Shown: positions 9,291 to 17,543 of the stretch, piece after piece
Layout: every line of letters starts with the position of its first letter
Numbering within the stretch: the first letter of the stretch is position 1
DNA from: an uncultured Alistipes sp.
GTDB taxonomy: Bacteria; Bacteroidota; Bacteroidia; Bacteroidales; Rikenellaceae
NCBI GenBank assembly: GCA_944320665.1
Contig: CALUII010000015.1
Location: forward strand, 1 to 41,677
Length of the DNA: 41,677 bases
Reading direction: 5' to 3'
The notes under the pieces: generated by a model
The model's input: only the letters and a program-made list of their open reading frames with translations
Database searches by the model: none
What the model was told of the DNA's origin: nothing
Program-made: the position numbers and the translations under genes

Positions 9291-9331
9291 TTTGTGCTTT
9301 TGGGGTGCAGAAACTGAGAAAAATTCAAGAT

Positions 9332-9934
9332 ATGAAAGAGAAAACTATTCAGAATGAAGAGGTTGCTCCCGAGGAGGTGGCTGCCGAAACGTCGGGTGGC
9401 GTGGCTGGTGAATCGACGGCGCATGACAATGTGTCGGAGAATGACGCAGCGGCAACTGACAAAATGACAGACAACTCCTCCGAAACCCCGACTGCGGAGG
9501 ACATAGCAGCTGAAGTGGCCGCGTGGAAGGATAAATTCGTGCGTCTGCAGGCCGAATTTGACAACTACCGCAAGCGCACCCTGCGCGAAAAGATGGAGCT
9601 CGTCGAGACGGGCGGAAAGGATGTGCTGAAGGCTATGCTTCCGGTGCGCGACGACGTCGAGCGGGCCATTGCCGCCATGGAGAAGAGCGAGGACATCGAG
9701 GCGTTGCGGGAAGGGGTGCGCCTCATTGCGCAGAAATTTACCGAGACGTTGCGCCAGCGTGGTGTAACCGAGATCGAAGCCAAGGGACAGCCCTTCGATC
9801 CCGACCGACAGGAGGCCGTGGCGAAGTTTGCAGCCGGTGAGGAGCAAAAAGGCCGGGTCATCGACGTGGTACAGACCGGCTACATGTTGGGAGACAAGGT
9901 GCTGCGTTTTGCAAAAGTGGTTGTAGGAGAGTAG
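9332..9934 (+). CDS. grpE: Nucleotide exchange factor GrpE
   Basis: GrpE is the co-chaperone that releases ADP from DnaK. The N-terminal about 55 residues are acidic and low in complexity. The long dimerisation helix follows ([20 protein letters not shown]), then the C-terminal beta-wing domain ending in [18 protein letters not shown], the family signature. ATG at 9332 is preferred. An in-frame GTG at 9305 would only add a short basic stretch. The length is 200 residues, as usual. The stop lies 4 bases before dnaJ. No CIRCE operator is seen upstream. Confidence 0.95.
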   Translation: MKEKTIQNEEVAPEEVAAETSGGVAGESTAHDNVSENDAAATDKMTDNSSETPTAEDIAAEVAAWKDKFVRLQAEFDNYRKRTLREKMELVETGGKDVLKAMLPVRDDVERAIAAMEKSEDIEALREGVRLIAQKFTETLRQRGVTEIEAKGQPFDPDRQEAVAKFAAGEEQKGRVIDVVQTGYMLGDKVLRFAKVVVGE

Positions 9935-9938
9935 TACT

Positions 9939-11108
9939 ATGGCTGAAAAGAGAGATTATTACGAAGTACTCGGCGTGGCGCGCAATGCCAATGCCGACGA
10001 GATCAAAAAGGCCTACCGTAAGGCGGCCATCAAATACCACCCGGATAAGAATCCAGGCGACAAGGAGGCCGAGGAGAAGTTCAAGGAGGCGGCCGAGGCT
10101 TACGACGTGTTGTCGAATCCCGACAAACGTGCACGGTATGATCAGTTCGGTCATGCCGGAATGAGTGGTGCCGCAGGAGCTGGTGCCGGTGGTTTCGGCG
10201 GATTCGGCGGAGGCGGATTCTCGATGGAGGATATCTTCTCGCAGTTTGGTGACATCTTCGGCGGACACTTTGGTGGAGGCGGGTTCCGTACTTCGGGCGG
10301 CGGCGGACGCCGCGTGAACCGTGGCTCGGATATCCGCATCAAGGTGAAACTCACATTGGCCGAGATTGCAAGCGGCGTAACCAAAAAGCTGAAGATCAGC
10401 AAGACCATTGCCTGCGACAAGTGCGGCGGTACGGGGGCGAAGGATACCAATTCGTACTCGACCTGTTCGGCTTGTGGCGGTACGGGTTATGTGACGCGTG
10501 TTGAAAATACCTTCTTCGGACGGATGCAGACCCAGAGCGTTTGCCCGACATGCGGCGGTACGGGCCGTGTGATTACGGCTCCGTGCGACAAGTGTCGCGG
10601 TGAGGGTACGGTTCAAGGTTCCGAGGTGGTCGAGATCAAAATTCCGGCCGGTGTCGGTGAGGGAATGGTCCTCACGGTGACCGGCAAGGGTAATGCCGCA
10701 CGTCAGGGCGGTGTGAACGGTGATCTGCAGGTGGTGATCGTCGAAGAGCCCAATCCGGAGTTGGTCCGTGATGGCAATGACTTGATTCACAATCTGAACA
10801 TCACCGTGACGACGGCTCTGTTGGGAGGTACGGTCGAGGTGCCCACGGTGGACGGACGTGCCAAGATCAAGATCGCACCGGGTACCCATGCGGGCAAGGT
10901 GCTGCGTCTGGCCGGAAAGGGCCTGCCCGACGTGAATGGATACGGCCGCGGCGACGAGCTGGTGGTGGTCGACATCACGATTCCTTCGAAACTTACGGCC
11001 GAGGAGAAACGTCTGGTCGAGCAGTTGGCTGCACAGCCCAATTTCCAGCGGGCCGAGTCGGTCAAGAATCAGAATATTTTCGAACGCATGAAGAGCTTCT
11101 TCCGATAG
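9939..11108 (+). CDS. dnaJ: Chaperone protein DnaJ
   Basis: This is a class I (type A) Hsp40 that stimulates DnaK ATPase activity and delivers unfolded substrates. The J domain (about 1-70) has the HPD motif at residues 34-36. A Gly/Phe-rich linker follows (about 75-125). The zinc domain has four CxxCxGxG repeats: [24 protein letters not shown] and CDKCRGEG. The C-terminal peptide-binding and dimerisation domains are complete. The length of 389 residues is normal. It forms an operon with grpE and has a 4-base gap to it. dnaK is not in the window. Confidence 0.97.
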   Translation: MAEKRDYYEVLGVARNANADEIKKAYRKAAIKYHPDKNPGDKEAEEKFKEAAEAYDVLSNPDKRARYDQFGHAGMSGAAGAGAGGFGGFGGGGFSMEDIFSQFGDIFGGHFGGGGFRTSGGGGRRVNRGSDIRIKVKLTLAEIASGVTKKLKISKTIACDKCGGTGAKDTNSYSTCSACGGTGYVTRVENTFFGRMQTQSVCPTCGGTGRVITAPCDKCRGEGTVQGSEVVEIKIPAGVGEGMVLTVTGKGNAARQGGVNGDLQVVIVEEPNPELVRDGNDLIHNLNITVTTALLGGTVEVPTVDGRAKIKIAPGTHAGKVLRLAGKGLPDVNGYGRGDELVVVDITIPSKLTAEEKRLVEQLAAQPNFQRAESVKNQNIFERMKSFFR

Positions 11109-11139
11109 GAAAGGAGCGGAGAGTTCCGATATTTTTTAG

Positions 11140-11147
11140 TATCTTTG
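11140..11147 (+). promoter_or_regulatory. -7 promoter motif upstream of small membrane protein / mutL
   Basis: TATCTTTG matches TAnnTTTG and sits in an AT-rich patch 32 bases after the dnaJ stop. Transcription would begin about 105 bases before the small gene at 11261. Confidence 0.5.
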
Positions 11148-11260
11148 CCGTTAGGGAGGCGTGCGACGGTTCGCAAGCGGACTGTGGACACGCCTCCCGG
11201 TATTTTCCGCGGCGCCCGTGCAGGTGCCCGATGAAGTAAACGAACGATTCAGAGAGAGAT

Positions 11261-11668
11261 ATGCTGGGATTCACACCTTTCAAGAGACACGCCAACAAGT
11301 TCAATTACACGCCTCGCTACTACGACCCCGAGAAGGAGGCCCGTGAGCAGCGTCGTGCCGAGCTTTACGGTACACGTTCGGATGATGCGTCGGAGGAGTA
11401 TCGCCCCGGACAGTACATCCGTACGCAGCGTGAGGCTCGTCGTGCGCGCCGTTCGGATGATGCGGAGGCCGGACGCAAACGCATCTGGATGATGGTGCTG
11501 GGTGCGGTGTTGGTGATGCTGTTCATCTATCTGCTCTTCCCTCGCCTGGCCGAGGTCTTCCTCGATGCGCGTCGTCCGGCAAAACCCGCGGCCGAGCAAC
11601 TGGAGGGCGGTTTCGATCCCTATGCTCCGATTACGATCGTTCCGAACGATTACGTGGAGGAGGAGTAA
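11261..11668 (+). CDS. Small single-pass membrane protein of unknown function
   Basis: I do not recognise a named family. The protein has 135 residues. The first about 72 are very basic and acidic in alternation and rich in R, E, D and Y (for example EKEAREQRRAELYGTR), and probably disordered. One membrane helix follows (about 75-93, IWMMVLGAVLVMLFIYLLF), then about 40 residues on the far side ending in acidic DYVEEE. The positive charges before the helix predict a cytoplasmic N-terminus. It lies 8 bases before mutL, so the two are probably co-transcribed. Codon use matches its neighbours, which supports a real gene. The function is unknown. Confidence 0.8.
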   Translation: MLGFTPFKRHANKFNYTPRYYDPEKEAREQRRAELYGTRSDDASEEYRPGQYIRTQREARRARRSDDAEAGRKRIWMMVLGAVLVMLFIYLLFPRLAEVFLDARRPAKPAAEQLEGGFDPYAPITIVPNDYVEEE

Positions 11669-11676
11669 ACGCGCCT

Positions 11677-13662
11677 ATGTCCGACAAGATCAAGTTATTA
11701 CCCGAGGTCGTTGCGAACCAGATAGCGGCCGGTGAGGTGGTTAACCGTCCCGCTTCGGTGGTGAAGGAGTTGATGGAGAATGCCATCGACGCCGGCGCCA
11801 CCAGCGTGAAGGTCAACTTCCGCGACGGCGGAAAGGAGTTGATCCAGGTCGTCGATGACGGATGCGGCATGTCGCCTATCGATGCACGGATGGCTTTCGA
11901 TCGTCACGCAACCAGCAAGATCTCGACTGCAGAGGATATCTATGCTTTGCATACCTTCGGCTTCCGCGGTGAGGCGTTGGCTTCGATTGCTGCGGTGGCG
12001 CAAGTCGAATTGCGTACGCGACAGCAGGACGACGAACTTGGTACCGAGACGACGATTCATGGCGGTACGTTCATCTCGCAGCTGCCGGTCGTTTGTCCGG
12101 TCGGGGCGCAGTTCTACGTACGCAATCTTTTTTACAATGTGCCGGCACGCCGGCGCTTCCTCGAGAAGAGTACGACGTCGGCGACACAGATCCGCAGCGA
12201 ATTCCAACGCGTGGCGCTCTGCAACCCGCAGGTACGCTTCGAACTCTACAACAACGACGCACCGATCTATAATCTGGCCGCGACGTCGCTCGCCGGCCGC
12301 ATCGTCGACGTGATCGGGCGGCACATCAAACAAAACCTGCTCGACGTGGCGGCCGACACGTCGATCGCCCGGATCGAAGGGTTTGTAGGACGCCCCTCGG
12401 CAGCCAAGAAACGCAATTCGGAGCAGTTCCTCTTCGTGAATGGCCGGTACTTCAGCAGCCCGTATCTTTACAAGGCGATTCTGAAGGCCTACGAGAAGCT
12501 GATTCCCGAGAATTGTGCACCCTCCTATTTTCTCTTTCTGCAGATCGATCCGGCTCGTATCGATGTGAATGTGCATCCTCAGAAAACCGAGGTGAAATTC
12601 GCCGACGAGGAGGCTGTCTGGCAGATTGTGAATGCCGCCGTGCGTGAGACGCTCGGCAAGACGGGCGCCGTACCGTTGATGGATTTCGATGTGGAGCGCA
12701 GTGTCGAGATACCGGTGTTGAGCAAAGGAGCCGTCTACCGCGAACCGCGTGCCATGTCCAACAACGACTACAATCCGTTCCGTGAGGAGTATATCGACCG
12801 TACGGCCCCGATGCCCGATGTCGAGTTCACGGGATTCGACGTCCCGTACGATGGATCGATGCCACCGTCATCTGCGTCATCCTCTGCCCCGTCTCCGTCG
12901 TCAGCCCGGGGAACGGCCCTGAGGATGGCTACGTTCGGTCACACGGAGTTTGATCCGTCGCCGCGTCAGGAGGGAAACGACGAGACGTGGGTCTCGGTGC
13001 CTTCGTCGTTGACAGAGGTGGAGTCGGACGATTCCGAATTCGAATTTGTCTCCTCATCGGTTGGCGAGGCACAGCAACAGCGTCTGATGCCCGATGACAG
13101 GGCTGCCTTCACGGAGGTACTCGCCATCGGAGGCGGGTATGCAGCCGCATTGTATGGCGGCCGCTTCGTGGTGGTCGATCTGCGGCGTGCCCGCGAACGT
13201 ATTCTGTATGAAAATTATTTACTTCTGCTCGGAAATGGGTCGTCGGTAAGCCAGCAACTGCTCTTCCCGGAGCGGCTGCAGCTCTCGGGCGACGAATATG
13301 CCCTCATGGAGGAGAATGCCGTCGAGTTTGCAGACCTCGGATTCGATGTGTCCTATCTGGGCGAAGGGAACATCGAGGTAAAGGGAACACCGGCCGACAT
13401 GCCGGCCGACGCAATCGACGAGCTGATCTACGAACTGTTGCAGGCATTCGATACGCCGAGTTCTCTGGCTGATCTGCGGCGGGAGAAGATCGCTCAGGTG
13501 ATGGCCCGCAGCGGTGCCCGCACGTTGCCGCGCATGGACCATGCGGCTGCCGCTCAGTTGTTGTCTCAACTGGCCGAGTGCCGCGAGTGCAACTATACGC
13601 CTTCGGGTAAGGCCGTGATGGCCGAGATCTCGGGCGAAGATATCCGCGCAAAGTTGGGTTAG
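11677..13662 (+). CDS. mutL: DNA mismatch repair protein MutL
   Basis: MutL couples MutS mismatch recognition to downstream repair. The N-terminal GHKL ATPase is intact: ANQIAAGEVVNRPASVVKEL, ELMENAIDAGA, DDGCGM, RHATSK and FGFRGEAL. A transducer domain (to about 330) with VNVHPQKTEVKF follows, then a long low-complexity Ser/Pro-rich linker (about 360-475) and the C-terminal dimerisation domain. In organisms without MutH this last domain usually has an endonuclease site (DQHA-x2-E-x4-E, ACR and CPHGR motifs). Here the first reads DLRRARERILYE (from D501) and the last reads YTPSGKAV, so the metal-binding His and Cys residues are missing. Start ATG 11677 gives the canonical N-terminus. Confidence 0.95.
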   Translation: MSDKIKLLPEVVANQIAAGEVVNRPASVVKELMENAIDAGATSVKVNFRDGGKELIQVVDDGCGMSPIDARMAFDRHATSKISTAEDIYALHTFGFRGEALASIAAVAQVELRTRQQDDELGTETTIHGGTFISQLPVVCPVGAQFYVRNLFYNVPARRRFLEKSTTSATQIRSEFQRVALCNPQVRFELYNNDAPIYNLAATSLAGRIVDVIGRHIKQNLLDVAADTSIARIEGFVGRPSAAKKRNSEQFLFVNGRYFSSPYLYKAILKAYEKLIPENCAPSYFLFLQIDPARIDVNVHPQKTEVKFADEEAVWQIVNAAVRETLGKTGAVPLMDFDVERSVEIPVLSKGAVYREPRAMSNNDYNPFREEYIDRTAPMPDVEFTGFDVPYDGSMPPSSASSSAPSPSSARGTALRMATFGHTEFDPSPRQEGNDETWVSVPSSLTEVESDDSEFEFVSSSVGEAQQQRLMPDDRAAFTEVLAIGGGYAAALYGGRFVVVDLRRARERILYENYLLLLGNGSSVSQQLLFPERLQLSGDEYALMEENAVEFADLGFDVSYLGEGNIEVKGTPADMPADAIDELIYELLQAFDTPSSLADLRREKIAQVMARSGARTLPRMDHAAAAQLLSQLAECRECNYTPSGKAVMAEISGEDIRAKLG

Positions 13663-13686
13663 GCCGACGATTTTTACGTATATTTG
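13654..13686 (+). promoter_or_regulatory. Promoter for the rhomboid gene
   Basis: TTG (13654-13656) is followed 22 bases later by TATATTTG (13679-13686), matching TAnnTTTG. It overlaps the end of mutL. The leader to the ATG at 13764 would be about 70 bases. Confidence 0.5.
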
Positions 13687-13763
13687 TAACCGGTGCATCG
13701 CGTTATGCAGGGAGTCTGGTCCGCTGCGTAGAGGTGCCCGATAAATTTAGATTTCGTTATTCT

Positions 13764-14366
13764 ATGAACCGTTATTTCCAGACACCGCCCGTGGTGCTCA
13801 ACCTGATCATCATCAATCTGCTGGTCTTTATGGCCACGGCTTTGTTGCCCGTTGGACGGGTCGTGATGGGGTGGGGCGCACTGATGTTGGGAACGCCGTT
13901 TTTCCATACCTATCAGTTCATTACCTACATGTTCCTGCATGCCAATTTCGAACATCTGTTCTTCAATATGTTCGCACTGTGGATGTTCGGACGTACACTT
14001 GAGTACGAACTGGGGTCGAAACGCTTCCTGATCTACTATATGGTCTGCGGTGTGGGTGCTGCCCTGATTCAGTATCTGACGGCAATCGTTCTGGGTGAGC
14101 TGCCTTTGATGCTGGTCGGTGCCTCGGGTGCCGTGATGGGACTGTTGCTCGCATTCGGTGTGCTGCATCCCAATGTGCCGATCTACTTCCTCTTTGTGCC
14201 GGTGCCGATCAAGGCCAAATGGTTTGTGGTGGGTTATGCCGTGCTGGAACTTTTCCTCGGGTGGAGAGGAATCGGTAATGTGGCTCATTTTGCACATGTG
14301 GGCGGCATGCTTTGGGGCCTGTTGCTCTTGTGGTGGTGGAAACATCGGCGAATCATCTGGTTCTGA
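13764..14366 (+). CDS. Rhomboid family intramembrane serine protease
   Basis: This is a six-helix membrane protease of the rhomboid family. The catalytic serine lies in VGASGAVMG (S121) and the catalytic histidine in HFAHVGG (H178). The L1-loop/second-helix segment FLHANFEHLFFNMFALWMFG carries the typical HxxxNM-like pattern. The length is 200 residues, the usual compact core. Start ATG 13764 (MNRYFQTPPV) is preferred over a GTG at 13734, which adds a polar stretch. The substrate is unknown. The next gene begins 8 bases after the stop, so both are likely in one transcript. Confidence 0.92.
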   Translation: MNRYFQTPPVVLNLIIINLLVFMATALLPVGRVVMGWGALMLGTPFFHTYQFITYMFLHANFEHLFFNMFALWMFGRTLEYELGSKRFLIYYMVCGVGAALIQYLTAIVLGELPLMLVGASGAVMGLLLAFGVLHPNVPIYFLFVPVPIKAKWFVVGYAVLELFLGWRGIGNVAHFAHVGGMLWGLLLLWWWKHRRIIWF

Positions 14367-14374
14367 GTTGACGT

Positions 14375-15541
14375 ATGGCTGCTTTTTACGAGGAGGAGGT
14401 CGGGGGACGTCGGCCCCAGCGCAAGCGCAAGAGTCGGTGGCTCATCCTGCTGGACCTTGTGTCTCAATTGTTGTCGGTCGTTGTGGCTGTGGCGGGGGTG
14501 CTGACTTTCATCGCACCCTATATTCACCCGGGCGGACTCTGGATCTTCCCGGTTCTCGCACTGGCTGCTCCGGTGGTCTATCTGATGGTTGTGCTCTTTG
14601 CACTCTATTGGATAGTGCGCTGGAGATGGCGTTGGGCATCGGTGATGCTGTTGCTGGTGGTGATCGGACTCTTCAAGATGTCGCTCTTCTTCCGACCCGA
14701 GGTGCGTCGGGTGTATGACGAAACGGAATGCCAACCTAAGGGGGCCATTCGTTTCATGACCTACAACATCCGTCAGTTCTATACGGACGACGGACATAAC
14801 AGCGCCGATTCGTTGCTGCGCTTCATCGAGGAGGCGGCTCCCGATATCGTATGTCTGCAGGAGTTTAACCCCGTGTTGGCGCAGAATGCGGACGGTTACA
14901 GCGCCTTCATGGAGAATTATCCCTATGTGTCCGGCGGTGCGCAGGAGGATCCGCGAACGGCTCCGTTGGCCATTTTCAGCAAGTATCGCATTCTGCATAG
15001 CGGTCTGATTCGCGGTGAGGTGCAGGATGAGACGATTCGGGAGTCGATCTGGGCCGACCTGCGAATCGGTAACGATACGGTGCGTATCTTCAATAACCAC
15101 CTCCACTCTACGGCCATCACGGCCGACGACAACGAGTTCATAACGAACCATCGCTACATTACCGATTCGGCGCGTGAGGACAAGATTCGCAGCATCGTGC
15201 GCCGTTTCCGCCAGAACAGCATTCTGCGTGCTGCCGAGGCCGACTCACTGGCCGTGGCGATCGCGACGACTCCGCATGCGCGCATTGTCTGCGGCGATTT
15301 CAACGATACGCCCATGTCGTATGTCTACCGTACGATGGCTTATGGCCTGCGCGATGCGTTCCGTGAGTGTGGACGGGGGTATTCGTATACTTTCCGCGGA
15401 TTCTTCAATACGTTGCGCATCGATTACGTATTGGTTTCCGAGGCATTCGAACCGTTGACCTATGAGGTCCCTGCAGTCGATTGGTCAGACCATCGCCCCG
15501 TGGTGGTGCAGTTGTCCTACACACCGTCGCATCCATTGTAA
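14375..15541 (+). CDS. Membrane-anchored endonuclease/exonuclease/phosphatase family protein
   Basis: The N-terminal about 110 residues hold a basic stretch (RRPQRKRKSRW) and three hydrophobic helices. An EEP (DNase I-like) domain follows (about 125-385). Its signature parts are present: MTYNIRQFY (Asn), DIVCLQEFN (Glu metal ligand), NNHLHS, CGDFNDTP (catalytic Asp and Asn) and DWSDHRPVV (catalytic Asp-His). The hydrolase should therefore be active, with the domain probably on the periplasmic side. Family members cut phosphodiesters or phosphomonoesters of nucleic acids, phosphoinositides or sphingomyelin, and the substrate here cannot be told from sequence. This architecture is common in Bacteroidetes next to rhomboid genes. 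Confidence 0.88.
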   Translation: MAAFYEEEVGGRRPQRKRKSRWLILLDLVSQLLSVVVAVAGVLTFIAPYIHPGGLWIFPVLALAAPVVYLMVVLFALYWIVRWRWRWASVMLLLVVIGLFKMSLFFRPEVRRVYDETECQPKGAIRFMTYNIRQFYTDDGHNSADSLLRFIEEAAPDIVCLQEFNPVLAQNADGYSAFMENYPYVSGGAQEDPRTAPLAIFSKYRILHSGLIRGEVQDETIRESIWADLRIGNDTVRIFNNHLHSTAITADDNEFITNHRYITDSAREDKIRSIVRRFRQNSILRAAEADSLAVAIATTPHARIVCGDFNDTPMSYVYRTMAYGLRDAFRECGRGYSYTFRGFFNTLRIDYVLVSEAFEPLTYEVPAVDWSDHRPVVVQLSYTPSHPL

Positions 15542-15555
15542 AAACAACGTGAGAT

Positions 15556-16002
15556 ATGATTTTTGATTCCTTGAAAAACCGGGCGCAGTATTATGCGCTT
15601 CATCCTCGCTTCGAGCGTGCGTTCAACTACATCGTATCGACCGATCTGGAGGCGCTCGAACCCGGGCGGCATGAGATCGATGGGGAGGATCTCTTTGTGA
15701 ATGTGATCGAATGCCCGCTCAAGCAGCCGCGTGAGGCCAAGCTCGAGGTGCACGATCGGTATATCGACATTCAGGTGGTGGTTCGTGGCCGTGAGCGGTT
15801 CGGATGGAGTGAGCGTGCCGACGTGCGGCAGTCTCTCGGTGCGTTTGACCGTGAGAAGGATATTGAATTTTTCGATGACGAGCCTCAGACCTACTATGAG
15901 TTGAAGCCCGGTCAGTTCACGATCTTCATGCCCGAGGATGCCCATGCTCCGATGGTTGGCGAGGGCGAGGTGAAGAAGCTGATTGTCAAGGTACGTCGTT
16001 GA
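15556..16002 (+). CDS. YhcH/YjgK/YiaL family cupin-like protein
   Basis: This 148-residue protein matches the YhcH/YjgK/YiaL (EbgC-like) family, small beta-barrels that often bind a metal and occur near sugar-catabolic genes such as those for sialic acid or the Ebg beta-galactosidase. Family hallmarks are MIFDSL at the start, a helical N-terminus, the DRYIDIQVVVRGRERFGW core and the metal-site segment FMPEDAHAPM. Here it follows an EEP gene by 14 bases and not a sugar operon, so its substrate is unknown. A hairpin after the stop ends the rightward block. Confidence 0.88.
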   Translation: MIFDSLKNRAQYYALHPRFERAFNYIVSTDLEALEPGRHEIDGEDLFVNVIECPLKQPREAKLEVHDRYIDIQVVVRGRERFGWSERADVRQSLGAFDREKDIEFFDDEPQTYYELKPGQFTIFMPEDAHAPMVGEGEVKKLIVKVRR

Positions 16003-16098
16003 TCGGGCCGATGGGGCTCGCTGGTGGCTCCCGGGCAGATGGTCCGGGAGGCAGATCCGTAGGGTCTTCTGTCGTACAGAGAAGGTAGTTCCGTACAA

Positions 16099-16141
16099 AA
16101 AGAGCGGCGGCTGAATTTTTGCGATTCAGTCGCCGCTCTTT
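16099..16141. terminator. Bidirectional hairpin terminator between convergent genes
   Basis: Arms 16099-16116 and 16124-16141 (18 bases each) pair with a single G-T wobble around a 7-base loop. The outer bases are A-rich on the left and T-rich on the right, so the stem can act for the rightward YhcH gene and for leftward ugd. Confidence 0.8.
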
Positions 16142-16207
16142 GATTGTTCCTCGTCGGGTCGCGAGCCCGACACTTCACAATTGTCGGGGATACTTTGCGC
16201 GAAAAGA

Positions 16208-17521
16208 TTACTTCCCGATTCCGAGGTACCGGAATCCGGCTGCCAAAGCCTCCTCCTTGTCGAGGATGTTGCGTCCGTCAACGATCAGATTGCCCGACAT
16301 TGTGTCGTGCAGCCGCTGCCATGCAGGCATGCGGAACTGTTTCCACTCCGTCACGAGGGCCACGGCATCCGCTCCTTGCGCCGCATCGTACATGTCCTGT
16401 GCATAGGTAATCCGATCGCCCAGGCGGCGGCGAGCCTCGTCCATTGCTACGGGATCGTATGCGCGTACCGTAGCACCAGCAGCCAGGAGTCGTTCGATGA
16501 TCTTCAAGGCCGGGGATTCGCGCATGTCGTCCGTTTCGGGCTTGAAAGCCAGCCCCCATACGGCGATGGTCCGTCCTCCGAGCGGTCCCAGAATGCGTTG
16601 CAACTTCTCGTATACGATCTCCTTTTGTCGTTCGTTGACCCGTTCTACGGCCTCGATAACCTCCATCGTGTATCCCTGTTCGCGAGCCGTACGTGCCAAG
16701 GCCTTCACATCCTTCGGAAAGCACGATCCGCCGTATCCGCAACCCGGATAGAGAAACTTGGTGCCGATACGTACATCGGCTCCGATCCCCTTGCGGACCA
16801 TCTCCACGTCAGCCCCCACGCGGTCGCAGAGGTTGGCTATGTCGTTCATGAACGAGATGCGTGTGGCCAACATGGCGTTGGCTGCGTATTTGGTCATCTC
16901 GGCCGACGGGATGTCCATGAACAGCACGCGGAAATTGTTGATCAGGAAGGGACGATAGAGTCGAGCCATGATCTGTCGGGCCCGTTCGCTCGAGACGCCC
17001 ACCACCACGCGGTCCGGTGACATGAAATCCTTGATCGCAGCACCCTCCTTCAGAAATTCGGGATTCGAAGCCACGTCGAACTCCAGTTGGGTCTCACCGC
17101 GCAGAGCCAGTTCGTGGCGGATGGCTGCCTCGATCTTGCGGGCCGTCCCCACCGGGACGGTGCTCTTCGTGACGAAGACGGCGTAATGACGGATCGAGCG
17201 ACCGAACGTGCGGGCTACCTCCAATACGTGGCTCAGATCAGCCGATCCGTCTTCGTCGGGCGGAGTGCCGACGGCACAGAAGACGACCTCCGATTCGGCC
17301 ATGCACTGTGCCGAATCCGACGTGAAGTGCAGACGTCCGGCCGACACGTTGCGACGGACCAACTCGTCGAGTCCGGGTTCATAGATGGGAATATCACTCT
17401 GGCGCAGGCGCCCGATCTTATGTGTGTCGGTATCTGCGCAGGTGACGTCGAGACCCATCTCGGCAAAACAGGCTCCCGAGACAAGTCCGACGTATCCGGT
17501 TCCGATGACGGCTATCTTCAT
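16208..17521 (-). CDS. ugd: UDP-glucose 6-dehydrogenase (UDP-glucose/GDP-mannose dehydrogenase family)
   Basis: This NAD-dependent enzyme oxidises UDP-glucose to UDP-glucuronate in the cytoplasm for polysaccharide or LPS sugar supply. The Rossmann motif VIGTGYVGLVSG lies at the N-terminus, followed by TKSTVPVGT, ASNPEFLKEG, the central helix with KYAANAMLATRISFMNDIA, and the catalytic cysteine in GCGYGGSCFPKD (C267). The C-terminal binding domain with WGLAFKPETDDMRESPA is complete. At 437 residues it is full length. The upstream flavodiiron gene ends 22 bases before its start, so they may share a transcript. A GDP-mannose or UDP-ManNAc substrate cannot be fully excluded from sequence. Confidence 0.92.
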   Translation of the reverse strand: MKIAVIGTGYVGLVSGACFAEMGLDVTCADTDTHKIGRLRQSDIPIYEPGLDELVRRNVSAGRLHFTSDSAQCMAESEVVFCAVGTPPDEDGSADLSHVLEVARTFGRSIRHYAVFVTKSTVPVGTARKIEAAIRHELALRGETQLEFDVASNPEFLKEGAAIKDFMSPDRVVVGVSSERARQIMARLYRPFLINNFRVLFMDIPSAEMTKYAANAMLATRISFMNDIANLCDRVGADVEMVRKGIGADVRIGTKFLYPGCGYGGSCFPKDVKALARTAREQGYTMEVIEAVERVNERQKEIVYEKLQRILGPLGGRTIAVWGLAFKPETDDMRESPALKIIERLLAAGATVRAYDPVAMDEARRRLGDRITYAQDMYDAAQGADAVALVTEWKQFRMPAWQRLHDTMSGNLIVDGRNILDKEEALAAGFRYLGIGK

Positions 17522-17543
17522 GGTCGTGTCGAGCGTTCCCGAA

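Noticed and set aside
9291-9331. Possible separate promoter or heat-shock operator for grpE-dnaJ
   Set aside because: TATAATTTG has the wrong spacing for TAnnTTTG and no CIRCE inverted repeat is present, so no site was called.
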